From an uncultured Granulosicoccus sp. (GTDB lineage: Bacteria; Pseudomonadota; Gammaproteobacteria; Granulosicoccales; Granulosicoccaceae): a stretch of DNA of 64,000 nt. The stretch lies in assembly GCA_947495035.1 (NCBI GenBank), contig CANLXI010000004.1, forward strand, positions 124,001-188,000. Direction: 5' to 3'. Below, piece after piece: positions 35,660-44,497 of the stretch; the stretch's first letter is position 1, and the number at the start of each line of letters is the position of its first letter. The translations under genes and the position numbers were made by a program. The notes beneath the pieces were generated by a model. The model made no database searches and was not told the DNA's origin. It saw only the letters and a list, made by a program, of their open reading frames with translations.

Positions 35660-36268
35660 TTATCGACTCTGGCACTGATCGTATGCAGCCACAATGCTCT
35701 CGGCGCGACTGGCAACATCAGCCACGGTGAATCCAGGCTTGTAGATTCCGGTGCCGATACCAAAACCGCTGGCGCCGGCATTGATCCACTCGGCAAAGTT
35801 GTCCGGACCAACCCCACCGACGGCATAGGTTTCTGCACTGGGTGGCAGAACGGCCTTCAACGCTGCCAGACCGGCCGCACCCAGCAAGGAAGATGGGAAG
35901 AACTTGAGACCATCGGCGCCATTTTCCAGTGCCAGAAAACACTCGGTAGCGGTCATGACACCGGGGTAGGAGAACATGGCATGAGCCTTGGTCGCCCTGA
36001 TGACCTCGGGGTTGCAGTTGGGTGAGACGATCAGCTTGCCGCCGACGGCTGCTACCTGTTCGACATCTTCCACGGTGAGCACCGTACCGGCACCGACAAG
36101 AGCCGACTCACCGAATTGACTTGCCAGCAGCTCGATGCTGTTGAAGGCATCGGGTGAGTTCAGGGGAACCTCGATGGAGGAGATGCCCGCCTCGATGATT
36201 GCCGCTGTGATGTCGACCACTTCCGCAGGGGTCACTCCTCTGAGGATGGCTATCAGATTTCGGTTCAC
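35660..36268 (-). CDS. dgoA: 2-dehydro-3-deoxy-6-phosphogalactonate aldolase
   Basis: Cleaves 2-keto-3-deoxy-6-phosphogalactonate to pyruvate and glyceraldehyde 3-phosphate. The 202-aa class I aldolase shows the KDPG/KDPGal family marks LIAILRGVTPAEVV, EVPLNSPDAFNSIELL, GAGTVLTVEDVEQVAAVGGK, FIVSPN-like LIVSPNCNPEVIRATKA and GADGLKFFPSSLLGA with the Schiff-base lysine. The NSP and LKFFPS patterns favour the galactonate type over the KDPG type. It starts at a GTG three bases after the dgoK stop, so the two are coupled. Confidence 0.95.
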   Translation of the reverse strand: MNRNLIAILRGVTPAEVVDITAAIIEAGISSIEVPLNSPDAFNSIELLASQFGESALVGAGTVLTVEDVEQVAAVGGKLIVSPNCNPEVIRATKAHAMFSYPGVMTATECFLALENGADGLKFFPSSLLGAAGLAALKAVLPPSAETYAVGGVGPDNFAEWINAGASGFGIGTGIYKPGFTVADVASRAESIVAAYDQCQSR

Positions 36269-36271
36269 TGC

Positions 36272-37204
36272 TTATGACTCCTGTTGACTGTGATGAGCGG
36301 CGATCAGACCGGCCAGAGTCAGGCTGGCGCCATCGGCCACGGCCACCTGAGTCTCGACCTGAGACAAGGCCTGCGAATAAAGTCCTGCCAGTCTGTCGTC
36401 GCCGACAATGGTAACGTGTTTGTCCTGCCAGTACGTGCGGGTTGCCGCGAGTTCGGCCCCCAGCAACAGGCCGGACAATCTCGATTTCAATTCGTGGCCG
36501 GGAACATCGTTGATCAGGTTCTCGGCTCGCAAGGCAAACAGCTGACTGGACAGGCTGGCGGGGTTGGCCAGGATGTCGCTGACGCCCCGGGTAAAGGAGT
36601 CGTCTGACCACTGAGAATCCTGCATGGAGTGACGCAGAACCGACTGGGTGGAGAGCAGGGCGAACATCTCGCCGCTCATGCAAGTCTGGAAGGAACTGAT
36701 GCAGCCGCTTTCGACCCGTGCCCATTTGGTATGGGTACCAGGCAGACAGACCGTGCCATCAAAGGCAGGCGTCTGGTGCAGCAAGCCGGCAATCTGGGTC
36801 TCCTCACCGCGCATGACATCGGCCGGGGAGGCCTGCTTCACGCCGGGAAGAATGGCAACGCTGATTCTGTCATCGTGGGTGGCGACGCCATGTGCCGGGC
36901 TCCGGCTGTCGCGGCTCACGGGAGTGCTCAGATAGCCGGCATCGCTCCAGCCCTGACGGGCACCGACCATGCCGCAGCAGATCACCGGCAGCGTTCTGCC
37001 TGCGTCCAGCCAGGGTTCCAGCAAGGCAACGAGGGTCGGCTCGAACTCGTCTGGCTGCAATGTCCCCATGCCGGCACTGGAGCCGAGTGAGTGCAGAGGC
37101 GTGTCATCGGCACTCATGACCCATACCCGCAGATTGGACGTCCCCCAATCCACTCCGGCCCATGCGGGCGTTTGCTCTGCTGTTGTTTCCACAGTGTTTT
37201 CCAT
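36272..37204 (-). CDS. dgoK: 2-dehydro-3-deoxygalactonokinase
   Basis: Phosphorylates 2-keto-3-deoxygalactonate with ATP at position 6. The 310-aa protein begins near GVDWGTSNLRVWVM, the phosphate-binding start of the family, and continues with LPVICCGMVGARQGWSDAGY, CLPGTHTKWARVESGCISSF and MSGEMFALLSTQSVL, all typical of DgoK. The ATG at 37204 is chosen; the frame stays open to 37294. It forms a two-gene operon with dgoA. No galactonate dehydratase gene is attached, so the dehydratase of the operon 8 kb away (28442) is the natural candidate partner. Confidence 0.95.
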   Translation of the reverse strand: MENTVETTAEQTPAWAGVDWGTSNLRVWVMSADDTPLHSLGSSAGMGTLQPDEFEPTLVALLEPWLDAGRTLPVICCGMVGARQGWSDAGYLSTPVSRDSRSPAHGVATHDDRISVAILPGVKQASPADVMRGEETQIAGLLHQTPAFDGTVCLPGTHTKWARVESGCISSFQTCMSGEMFALLSTQSVLRHSMQDSQWSDDSFTRGVSDILANPASLSSQLFALRAENLINDVPGHELKSRLSGLLLGAELAATRTYWQDKHVTIVGDDRLAGLYSQALSQVETQVAVADGASLTLAGLIAAHHSQQES

Positions 37205-37340
37205 TGTTGCCGTTCGATTGTAAGGATGAATCCCGATTGCAAGCCAACAGCCTGCAACGCAAGAGCGGTCATGAGGTTCCCGGAACAGAGACAATCAGCC
37301 CGTGATCTGCCCGTTCATCAGCCGCCTGTTGAAAACTGTT

Positions 37341-37370
37341 CACAATATTGTGTGCAAAAATGTGTGCAAT
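37341..37370. promoter_or_regulatory. Palindrome and direct repeats upstream of the NCS2 permease
   Basis: The perfect 12-bp palindrome CACAATATTGTG (37341-37352) overlaps two direct copies of TGTGTGCAA (about 37350-37369). They lie 50-80 bp before the permease ATG and in the intergenic region shared with divergent dgoK. Position and symmetry fit an operator for one or both genes; the regulator is unknown. Confidence 0.5.
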
Positions 37371-37420
37371 ATGCCGTTTGCTCGTGTACATTCGAATCAG
37401 GTCCAAAACCGGAGCACTAC

Positions 37421-38818
37421 ATGGCACGCACTCAAGCCGGCATGACGCCCGCGCAAATGCGCGATCCGAACTACTTTCCCGGCATCGTCAAGGGCACCCC
37501 CCTGGGTATTCAGCATGTACTGGCAATGTTCGTCAGCAATGTCACTCCTGCCATTATAGTGGCTGGGGCGGCAGGCTTCGGATTTGGCTCGGCCGATATC
37601 TCCGACATGATCTACATGATTCAGATGTCAATGGTCTTTGCCGGGGTGGCGACACTGATCCAGACCATCGGCATGGGCCCCATGGGGGCGCGTCTGCCGG
37701 TGGTGCAGGGCACCAGTTTCGCATTCATCCCCATCATGATTCCCATTGCCGTGCAGTTCGGCATGGCGGCCTTGATGGGCGGCATCATCATCGGCGGCAT
37801 CTTTCATTTCTTTCTGGGGACCGTCATCGGCCGCATCCGTCATTGGTTGCCTCCACTGGTTACCGGTCTGATCGTTCTGATGATCGGTCTGGCTCTGGTC
37901 AAGGTTGGTATTCAATACGCGGCTGGCGGGGTGCCGCTCATCGGCACGCCGGAATACGGTGGCCTGACTCACTGGGGACTGGCACTGCTGGTCATCTGCG
38001 TGACGCTGGGGCTGAAGTTCTTCACCCATGGCATGATGTCCGTGTCCGCGGTCTTGCTGGGTCTGCTGGCAGGGTATCTGGTTGCCATTCCCATGGGCAT
38101 GGTCAATTTCGACAATGTCGCCAGAGCGACCTGGTTTTCAGCGCCGGATCCGTTTCACTTCGGGATCGAGTTCAATGCCGCCGCCATTATCGGCATGTGC
38201 CTCATGGGCGTCATATCGGCGATCGAAACCGTGGGTGATATCTCGGGTATCACCAAGGGTGGAGCCGGACGAGAAGCGACTGACAAGGAAATTTCCGGTG
38301 GTACGCTGGCTGATGGTTTTGGTACCGCATTGTCTGGTGTGTTCGGCGCACTTCCGAATACCTCGTTCAGCCAGAACGTAGGGCTGATCTCCATGACCGG
38401 GGTCATGAGTCGTCATGTCGTGACCATCGGTGGCCTGTTTCTGATTGTCTGTGGTCTGGTGCCCAAATTCGGCGCAGTCATTTCGAGCATGCCCATTGCC
38501 GTTCTCGGCGGTGGCGTCATCGTGATGTTCGGCATGGTCGCCTCCGCCGGTGTCAGCATGCTGTCGGATGTCGTCTGGGATCGTCGCAACATGGTGATCT
38601 TCGCCATCGCCCTGTCGGTCGGTCTGGGGCTGCAACTGGAACCGGACGCCTTGCAGCACCTGCCGGCTACGGTCAAGGTGCTGATGACCTCGGGACTGTT
38701 GCCGGCTGCCATCATCGCCATCGTGCTGAACATCGTTATTCCGCACGAGCCTGAAGAAGAGTCTCCGGACATGGATGTGGCATCACCCGCGTCCACGCTC
38801 AGCGGTGCCAGAGACTGA
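37421..38818 (+). CDS. NCS2 family nucleobase (xanthine/uracil type) permease
   Basis: Inner-membrane nucleobase:cation symporter of 465 aa with about 12-14 membrane segments. The start MARTQAGMTPAQMRDPNYF precedes the conserved PLGIQHVLAMFVSNVTPAII. Further marks are GARLPVVQGTSFAFIPIMI and the family signature SQNVGLISMTGVMSRHV (Gln318 region, Q-N-x-G-x4-T). The xanthine/uric acid branch is suggested by the QNVG pattern, but substrate choice cannot be settled. The frame opens far upstream, but the conserved protein starts at the ATG at 37421. Confidence 0.93.
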   Translation: MARTQAGMTPAQMRDPNYFPGIVKGTPLGIQHVLAMFVSNVTPAIIVAGAAGFGFGSADISDMIYMIQMSMVFAGVATLIQTIGMGPMGARLPVVQGTSFAFIPIMIPIAVQFGMAALMGGIIIGGIFHFFLGTVIGRIRHWLPPLVTGLIVLMIGLALVKVGIQYAAGGVPLIGTPEYGGLTHWGLALLVICVTLGLKFFTHGMMSVSAVLLGLLAGYLVAIPMGMVNFDNVARATWFSAPDPFHFGIEFNAAAIIGMCLMGVISAIETVGDISGITKGGAGREATDKEISGGTLADGFGTALSGVFGALPNTSFSQNVGLISMTGVMSRHVVTIGGLFLIVCGLVPKFGAVISSMPIAVLGGGVIVMFGMVASAGVSMLSDVVWDRRNMVIFAIALSVGLGLQLEPDALQHLPATVKVLMTSGLLPAAIIAIVLNIVIPHEPEEESPDMDVASPASTLSGARD

Positions 38819-38828
38819 CGCAATGCAA

Positions 38829-38852
38829 GCCCGTCTCCTGTTGGAGGCGGGC
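38829..38852 (+). terminator. Hairpin terminator after the NCS2 permease gene
   Basis: GCCCGTCTCC (38829-38838) pairs with GGAGGCGGGC (38843-38852), ten base pairs including one G-T, around a TGTT loop. It begins 11 bp after the stop. There is no T-run, so it may work as a bidirectional block with the convergent LysR gene. Confidence 0.5.
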
Positions 38853-38944
38853 AGTCCGAACAGGCGGGATAGCGCAAGTGCCGCACAGCTGCAGCGCGGT
38901 CCTGTCGAATAGGCCTGTCACGGCCATTCTCGCTTGCCTGCCTG

Positions 38945-39940
38945 TCAATCTGCCGGGCCATTTGTCCGGCCATCTGTCGGAATGATGCTGAACAGCCAGT
39001 CCTTGAACAGCTTGACAGCATCCGACCGTCCGCGTGCCGAGCTCTGTCCTGTTTCCCTCACCATGGCTGTGCTCCTGCCATCACTGAATGTTGATGACGA
39101 ACCGGCCTTGCCGCGAGAGTGCGCATGTTCCAGCACATGATAATTCCAGGAATCCTTCACCGTGACCTCGGAGAGCCGAACCAGCCGACCGGTGCGCAGA
39201 TCGTCCTGCAGCATGGCCGGTGGGCACAGGGCCACACCCTGTCCGGAGAGCACGGCAGCGCGCAACAGGTTGAAGTCCTCGTAAATCGCGCCGGGTACTG
39301 ATTGCTCACATCCTGCGGCTCTTCGGAACCAGGCTTGCCAGCCGAGTGTGTCCGAGTCATGCAGAAAACTGATGTCGCTGCTCGCTGCCAGCAGCTTTTG
39401 TGTGTCCAGCGTGGCCGCTACGGCCGGGCTGCACACCGGTACGCTGGCGCCCGGCATCAGATAATGGGCCTGGGTACCAGCGATATCCGGCTCTCCGTCG
39501 GCATACACGAAAGCAAAATCGACGTCGTCGATATCCAGTGCCTGACCGTGAAATGCATAGATGATGCGGATGGTGATATCCGGGTGTCGTTGCCTGAAAT
39601 GCGACAACTGCGGAATCAGCCAGCAGACAGCCACGGACGGAATGGCAGCAATCACCAGATCTGCTGAACCGGTACCACGTGGCTGAACACGATCACAGGC
39701 GTGCCGAATCTGTGCCAGCGAATGCCGCAGCGTATCTGCCAGTTCTTCGGCGCGCTGCATTGCCTGAGGTCGACTGCCGCTACGATCGAACAAGGGGGTG
39801 TCGAACCATTGCTCCAGATGTCGAATCTGGTGGCTGACCGCTGACTGGGAAACGCACAACTCATCGGCCGCCGCCCGGAAGCTGCCATGTCGGACGACGG
39901 ACTCGAATACACGCAGGGCGTTCAGGGGGAGCTGGGACAT
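38945..39940 (-). CDS. LysR family regulator (GcvA-like), probably of creatinase
   Basis: LysR-type regulator of 331 aa. The N-terminal helix-turn-helix reads LPLNALRVFESVVRHGSFRA, AADELCVSQSAVSHQIRHLE, a GcvA/AmpR-like pattern. The effector domain follows with PVCSPAVAATL and LLRAAVLSGQGVALCPPAML. Near the C-terminus there is an unusual polar insertion of about 35 residues (SRGKAGSSSTFSDGRST and onward) before the normal ending VKLFKDWLF. It is divergent from creatinase with a 120-bp shared promoter region, which makes it the likely regulator of that gene. Confidence 0.92.
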   Translation of the reverse strand: MSQLPLNALRVFESVVRHGSFRAAADELCVSQSAVSHQIRHLEQWFDTPLFDRSGSRPQAMQRAEELADTLRHSLAQIRHACDRVQPRGTGSADLVIAAIPSVAVCWLIPQLSHFRQRHPDITIRIIYAFHGQALDIDDVDFAFVYADGEPDIAGTQAHYLMPGASVPVCSPAVAATLDTQKLLAASSDISFLHDSDTLGWQAWFRRAAGCEQSVPGAIYEDFNLLRAAVLSGQGVALCPPAMLQDDLRTGRLVRLSEVTVKDSWNYHVLEHAHSRGKAGSSSTFSDGRSTAMVRETGQSSARGRSDAVKLFKDWLFSIIPTDGRTNGPAD

Positions 39941-40060
39941 GACGCTCTGTCGACATGAGAAAAACTAAAGCTTGCATGAAAATCGATCGGTTGAACAGAG
40001 CGGCGTCGGAGTGCATTCTCGGACGATTGACAGACAAAGTGGGATCAGGAGACCAACGCC

Positions 40061-41275
40061 ATGCAACGTGAACGATTTCAGGATTACACCGGTAACGGTG
40101 AGAAGGCCCAAGGCACGTTTTCCGCCGCTGAAATGCAGCAGCGTGCGCAGGCCATGCGCCAGCACATGGCTGAGCAGGCTATTGACGCCGTTCTGTTCAG
40201 TTCCTATCACAACATCAACTACTACGCCGACTTTCTGTACTGCCAGTTCGGGCGCCGATATGGCCTGGTGATGACCCATGATGAGTTGACCAGTATCAGT
40301 GCGGGTATCGATGGTGGGCAGCCCTGGCGACGCACCGCCGGCAAGAACCTCACCTATACGGACTGGAGTCGCGACAATTATCTGCAGGCAGTCAAACAGT
40401 TGCTGGGTCAGGTACGACGAGTTGGAATCGAGTTCGATCATGTCAACATCGATTTTCTGGCTGACCTGAAGAGCTTTTTCCCGCAGATCGACTTCGTGGA
40501 TATTGCCGCCGCTGCCATGCGTCTGCGCATGATCAAGTCGGACGAGGAGATCGCCCATATCACTCGAATGACACGTATTGCCGACATCGGGGGTGCTGCC
40601 TGTGTCGAAGCTGCCACCGTCGGTACGCCGGAGCACGAAGTGGCCCTGCATGCCACGGCCACCATGGTGCGCGAGATTGCCAGTACGTGGCCGCAGGCAG
40701 AGCTGCTCGATACCTGGACCTGGTTCCAGTCGGGACTGAATACCGATGGCGCTCACAACCCGGTCACCAGTCGCAGGATCGAACGGGGTGACATCCTGTC
40801 GTTGAACTGTTTTCCGATGGTGGCAGGCTATTATGTTGCTCTGGAGCGCACCCTGTTTGCCGAGGAGGTGGACGAGGAATCGCGGCGCCTGTGGGAGATC
40901 AACTGTCGGGTGCATGACCGGGGAAAGCAGTTGCTGGTTCCGGGCAACCGCTGCTCGGACATCGCCCGAGAGCTCAATGAGCTCTACGCCAGCGAGGATC
41001 TCTTGCAGTACCGCTCCTTTGGTTATGGGCATTCCTTCGGCGTGTTATGTCATTACTACGGACGTGAAGCCGGGCTGGAGCTGCGGGAAGATTGCGATAC
41101 GGTCCTGCAGCCGGGCATGGTGGTTTCCATGGAGCCGATGATCACCATCCCGAATCATCTGCCGGGGGCGGGGGGTTATCGTGAGCACGATATTCTGGTT
41201 CTGACCGAAGACGGGAATCGTAATATCACAGGGTTCGATTATGGACCCGAGCACTTGATTGTCGGCGGCAGCTGA
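40061..41275 (+). CDS. Creatinase (creatine amidinohydrolase)
   Basis: Hydrolyses creatine to sarcosine and urea in the cytosol. The 404-aa protein has the pita-bread fold of M24 proteins without a metal site and keeps creatinase-specific segments: SYHNINYYADFLYCQFGRRY, IDGGQPWRRT, DTWTWFQSGLNTDGAHNPVT with the catalytic His232, GDILSLNCFPM, RSFGYGHSFGVLCHYYGREA and SMEPMITIP. Length and motif order match known bacterial creatinases. It is divergent from a LysR gene. No sarcosine oxidase, creatininase or urease genes are in the window, so the sarcosine and urea must be handled elsewhere. Confidence 0.96.
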   Translation: MQRERFQDYTGNGEKAQGTFSAAEMQQRAQAMRQHMAEQAIDAVLFSSYHNINYYADFLYCQFGRRYGLVMTHDELTSISAGIDGGQPWRRTAGKNLTYTDWSRDNYLQAVKQLLGQVRRVGIEFDHVNIDFLADLKSFFPQIDFVDIAAAAMRLRMIKSDEEIAHITRMTRIADIGGAACVEAATVGTPEHEVALHATATMVREIASTWPQAELLDTWTWFQSGLNTDGAHNPVTSRRIERGDILSLNCFPMVAGYYVALERTLFAEEVDEESRRLWEINCRVHDRGKQLLVPGNRCSDIARELNELYASEDLLQYRSFGYGHSFGVLCHYYGREAGLELREDCDTVLQPGMVVSMEPMITIPNHLPGAGGYREHDILVLTEDGNRNITGFDYGPEHLIVGGS

Positions 41276-41422
41276 ATGGGGCAAATGGGGCAAGAGCCAC
41301 AGGGAGACAAGCTGGCATGAAGTGAAGGGGGGGCATGGCTGGCATGATTCTTGTGTGACGATAATGTGGTATTACGACACGGCATTGGAATTCGTCTGAC
41401 CCCGACCCCTGGAACGCCTGGC

Positions 41423-41926
41423 ATGATTCCCATCATCGTTGATATCGAAGCTTCCGGATTCGGCAGTGCCAGCTATCCGATCGAAGTGGGTCTGGTGACT
41501 GTCGGTGGCCAGCGTCACAGCCTGTTGATCAAGCCTGCCAGTGACTGGACTCACTGGGAGGAATCGGCCGAAGCCGTGCATCGAATTTCACAGCAGACGC
41601 TGCGTCGGCATGGCAGGCCGGTTCGTGAAGTGGCTGAGACCTTGAACGAATTGCTGGCAGGCCAGTCTACCTATTCAGATGGATGGGTCGTCGACAAGCC
41701 CTGGATGACGACACTGTTCCAGTCAGCAGGACTTGCCATGCAGTTTCGACTGAGTCCCATCGAGCAACTGATGAGCGAGGCGCAAACCGAGCGATGGGAT
41801 GCGGTCAAGCAACAGGTGCTCAGCGAGCACCGGGAAATGCGTCACCGGGCCAGTTATGATGCCTGGGTCATCCAGCAGACCTATCTTCGATCCTGCGATT
41901 CGAGCGACAGACAGGGTGTTGGCTAG
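41423..41926 (+). CDS. DnaQ-like 3'-5' exonuclease family protein
   Basis: A 167-aa protein with the RNase H-like exonuclease fold. The first motif IPIIVDIEASGFGSASYPIE has the Asp and Glu of motif I. HRISQQTLRRHGRPV resembles the region after it, and SDGWVVDKPWM may supply motif II. HRASYDAW gives the His and Asp of motif III (DEDDh type). It is a small stand-alone exonuclease-like protein of unknown substrate. The ATG at 41423 starts exactly at the fold. It lies between creatinase and paaK without a clear functional link. Confidence 0.8.
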   Translation: MIPIIVDIEASGFGSASYPIEVGLVTVGGQRHSLLIKPASDWTHWEESAEAVHRISQQTLRRHGRPVREVAETLNELLAGQSTYSDGWVVDKPWMTTLFQSAGLAMQFRLSPIEQLMSEAQTERWDAVKQQVLSEHREMRHRASYDAWVIQQTYLRSCDSSDRQGVG

Positions 41927-42008
41927 CTACTCGGGATCGGCTTGCAGCTTGTGTTCGGGGCGCGTGCCGGTATTGTCGGATGCCAGTGCCGGATGGTGAT
42001 GTGTATAG

Positions 42009-43355
42009 TTGCCTGTCCGAATACAATCATTGCGCGGGGGAGCAACCATTAAGACGAACAGGCAAGCAGGCAGTCTTGAACCGATCGAGACCGCGAGTAT
42101 CGATGAGCTGCAAGGCATTCAACTCGAACGCATGCAGCAGAGTGTGCGTCATGCGTATACCCGGGTCGCCCCTTACCGTCTGAAGTGCGAGGCGCTTGGC
42201 GTCACACCGGATGATCTGCAGTCGCTGTCCGATATCGCGAAGTTTCCCTTTACCACCAAAGGCGATCTTCGCGATAACTATCCCTTCGGTCTGACGGCTG
42301 TGCCGATGGAGGATGTTGTCCGGATCCATGCATCCAGTGGCACCACAGGCAAGCCGACCGTCGTCACCTACACCCGTCAGGATATCGACCATTGGGCAGA
42401 CCTGGTCGCGCGATGCATCCGCGCCAGCGGCGGTACCCGCAAGGACATGTTGCACGTGTCGTATGGCTACGGCCTGTTCACTGGCGGCCTGGGTGCTCAC
42501 TACGGGGCCGAGCGCCTGGGTTGTGCCGTCATCCCCATGGGGGGCGGCCAGACGGCCAAACAGATTCAGCTCATCCAGGATTTCAAGCCGAGCATCATCA
42601 TGATCACGCCTTCCTACATGCTCAATGTCATTGATGAAATGGAGCGACAGGGAATCGACCCGCGGGAGACCTCTTTGAAGGTCGGTATCTTCGGTGCCGA
42701 GCCCTGGACCAACAGCATGCGACAGGAGATCGAAAGCAGGCTGGGTATCGATGCGCTGGACATCTACGGGCTGTCCGAAGTGGGTGGGCCCGGCGTTGCC
42801 AATGAATACATCGAGAGCAAGAGCGGGCCAACCATCTGGGAGGATCACTACTACCCCGAAATCATCGATCCCGAGACCGGAAAGGTGCTGCCCGAAGGGG
42901 AGTACGGGGAACTCGTTATCACGACGCTGACCCGAGAGGCCTTGCCGATGATCCGTTATCGCACGCGTGATCTGACGCGTCTGCTGCCACCGGATTTTGG
43001 TCCGATGCGTCGCATGGACAAGATCACGGGGCGTTCGGATGACATGCTCATCATTCGCGGAGTCAACATGTTCCCCAGCCAGATCGAGGAAATACTGTTG
43101 GGTATCGATGGCCTGTCTCCCCATTATCAGCTGCTGGTGGAGCGTCAGGCCAGCATGGATACACTGTCGGTCTTTGTCGAGACGCGGGAGTTGCAGGATG
43201 CCACGACCATGGCCAGACTTCGCACCGAACTGGGGCGCAAGATCAAGTCTCTGGTCGGGTTGAGCAGCACGATCGAATTGTCCGGGCCTGGCACTATCGA
43301 GCGTTCCGAGGGCAAGGCCCGGCGCGTTGTCGACAAGCGCCCGGCCCTGAGTTGA
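42009..43355 (+). CDS. paaK: Phenylacetate-CoA ligase
   Basis: Adenylate-forming enzyme of about 430-448 aa that activates phenylacetate (or a related aromatic acid) with CoA and ATP. Motifs are FPFTTKGDLRDNYPFGL, the P-loop IHASSGTTGKPTVVTYT, HVSYGYGLFTGGLGAHYGAE, GAEPWTNSMRQEIE, the adenylation motif YGLSEVGGPGVANEY, and KITGRSDDMLIIRGVNMFPS. The start is unclear. TTG at 42009 or 42030 or an ATT at 42048 are the only candidates, and the best ribosome binding site (GGGGGAG) sits just before the ATT. No other paa gene is visible. Confidence 0.94.
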   Translation: MPVRIQSLRGGATIKTNRQAGSLEPIETASIDELQGIQLERMQQSVRHAYTRVAPYRLKCEALGVTPDDLQSLSDIAKFPFTTKGDLRDNYPFGLTAVPMEDVVRIHASSGTTGKPTVVTYTRQDIDHWADLVARCIRASGGTRKDMLHVSYGYGLFTGGLGAHYGAERLGCAVIPMGGGQTAKQIQLIQDFKPSIIMITPSYMLNVIDEMERQGIDPRETSLKVGIFGAEPWTNSMRQEIESRLGIDALDIYGLSEVGGPGVANEYIESKSGPTIWEDHYYPEIIDPETGKVLPEGEYGELVITTLTREALPMIRYRTRDLTRLLPPDFGPMRRMDKITGRSDDMLIIRGVNMFPSQIEEILLGIDGLSPHYQLLVERQASMDTLSVFVETRELQDATTMARLRTELGRKIKSLVGLSSTIELSGPGTIERSEGKARRVVDKRPALS

Positions 43356-43376
43356 AGACATGGGGGCTGGCCGGAC

Positions 43377-44426
43377 TCAGTCAGTTCCCATGGTCTTCCA
43401 GATATCCATCCTGCTCCAGTTTTCCAGAAAGCGGTAGGGATAGGCGGGCAGGCCGGTGGCTGATGCGACAGTCAGTTGCGCCAGCTCTGTCTCGCTGAGT
43501 TGCAACTCTGCCGCTGCCAGATTGTCGCGTAACTGATCCAGAGTACGTACCCCCAGCAGGATGGATGCCACCCCTGGACGGGATGCCAGCCAGGCCAGTG
43601 CAATGTGTGCTGCCGGTCGCGCATGCTGCTCTGCAATGGTTTCGAGCACTGCCAGCACTTCCCAGGTCTTGTCGGTATTGCGCAGATCCCAGGCTTCGAC
43701 ACCCCGGTTCGGGTCGATCCCCAGACGGGTATTGCCGGTGGGTCTGGTATGCGCCTGATACTTGCCGGTCAGCCAGCCGCCAGCCAGTGGTGACCAGGGT
43801 GTCAGTGCAATGCCGGCACTCAGGCAGCAGGGCAGGACTTCAAGTTCGATTCCTCGTTCCAGCAGACTGTACTGGGGTTGCAGAGCGACCGGCATGGGCA
43901 GTCGGTATGCCTCGGCTGTTGACACGATTTTCTGCAGCTGCCAACCCGCCAGGTTCGACCACGCAATATGGTGAATCTTGCCTGCCGTGACCAGATCAGC
44001 CAGTGTCGCGAGGGTGTCGGCGACATCGGTGTCCTGGTCCCAGCCATGGATGAAGTAGAGGTCGATGGCATCGATCTGCAGACGTTCAAGACTGGCATTC
44101 ACCGACCTGAGCAGACTGCGGCGAGAAGCGCCGTGGCTGCCGGCGGGTGGTGCGAATCGCCCCTTGGTTGCAATGACCAGATCGTCCAGGCCACCACGCT
44201 GTCGCCCCCATTTGCCGATGATCTGTTCCGACACACCATCGCTGTAGACGTCGGCGGTATCGATGAATGTGCCGCCGTGATCGACAAAGCAGTCCAGCTG
44301 ACTGAAGGCATCCGCTTCATTGGTTTCCGCACCGAATGTCATGGCCCCCAGTGCGAAGTTCGATACGCGTGGTCCGCCGTGGCCGAGGGTATTGATGCCC
44401 AGAGGGGATGTGATGTCTGTTTTCAT
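43377..44426 (-). CDS. Aldo/keto reductase
   Basis: NADPH-dependent oxidoreductase of 349 aa with a TIM barrel. The catalytic tetrad is visible as Asp and Tyr in FIDTADVYSDGVSEQIIG, Lys in VIATKGRF and His in YFIHGWDQD. Other family marks are GAMTFGAETNEADAF near the start and ARPAAHIALAWLASRPGVAS with SILLGVRTLDQLRDN near the end. The ATG at 44426 has an AGGA ribosome binding site. It is divergent from a LysR gene, which probably regulates it. The substrate is unknown. Confidence 0.94.
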   Translation of the reverse strand: MKTDITSPLGINTLGHGGPRVSNFALGAMTFGAETNEADAFSQLDCFVDHGGTFIDTADVYSDGVSEQIIGKWGRQRGGLDDLVIATKGRFAPPAGSHGASRRSLLRSVNASLERLQIDAIDLYFIHGWDQDTDVADTLATLADLVTAGKIHHIAWSNLAGWQLQKIVSTAEAYRLPMPVALQPQYSLLERGIELEVLPCCLSAGIALTPWSPLAGGWLTGKYQAHTRPTGNTRLGIDPNRGVEAWDLRNTDKTWEVLAVLETIAEQHARPAAHIALAWLASRPGVASILLGVRTLDQLRDNLAAAELQLSETELAQLTVASATGLPAYPYRFLENWSRMDIWKTMGTD

Positions 44427-44497
44427 GATGAAGTCCTGCTGGATCGGCTTGATTTGCAATCAGGCTACAGGCTTAATGGGTAACGCGAAATGATATG

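Noticed and set aside
42027-43361. Long 444-codon antisense frame over paaK
   Set aside because: No family motifs, and the opposite strand carries a complete, clear phenylacetate-CoA ligase. Long antisense frames are expected in GC-rich coding DNA.
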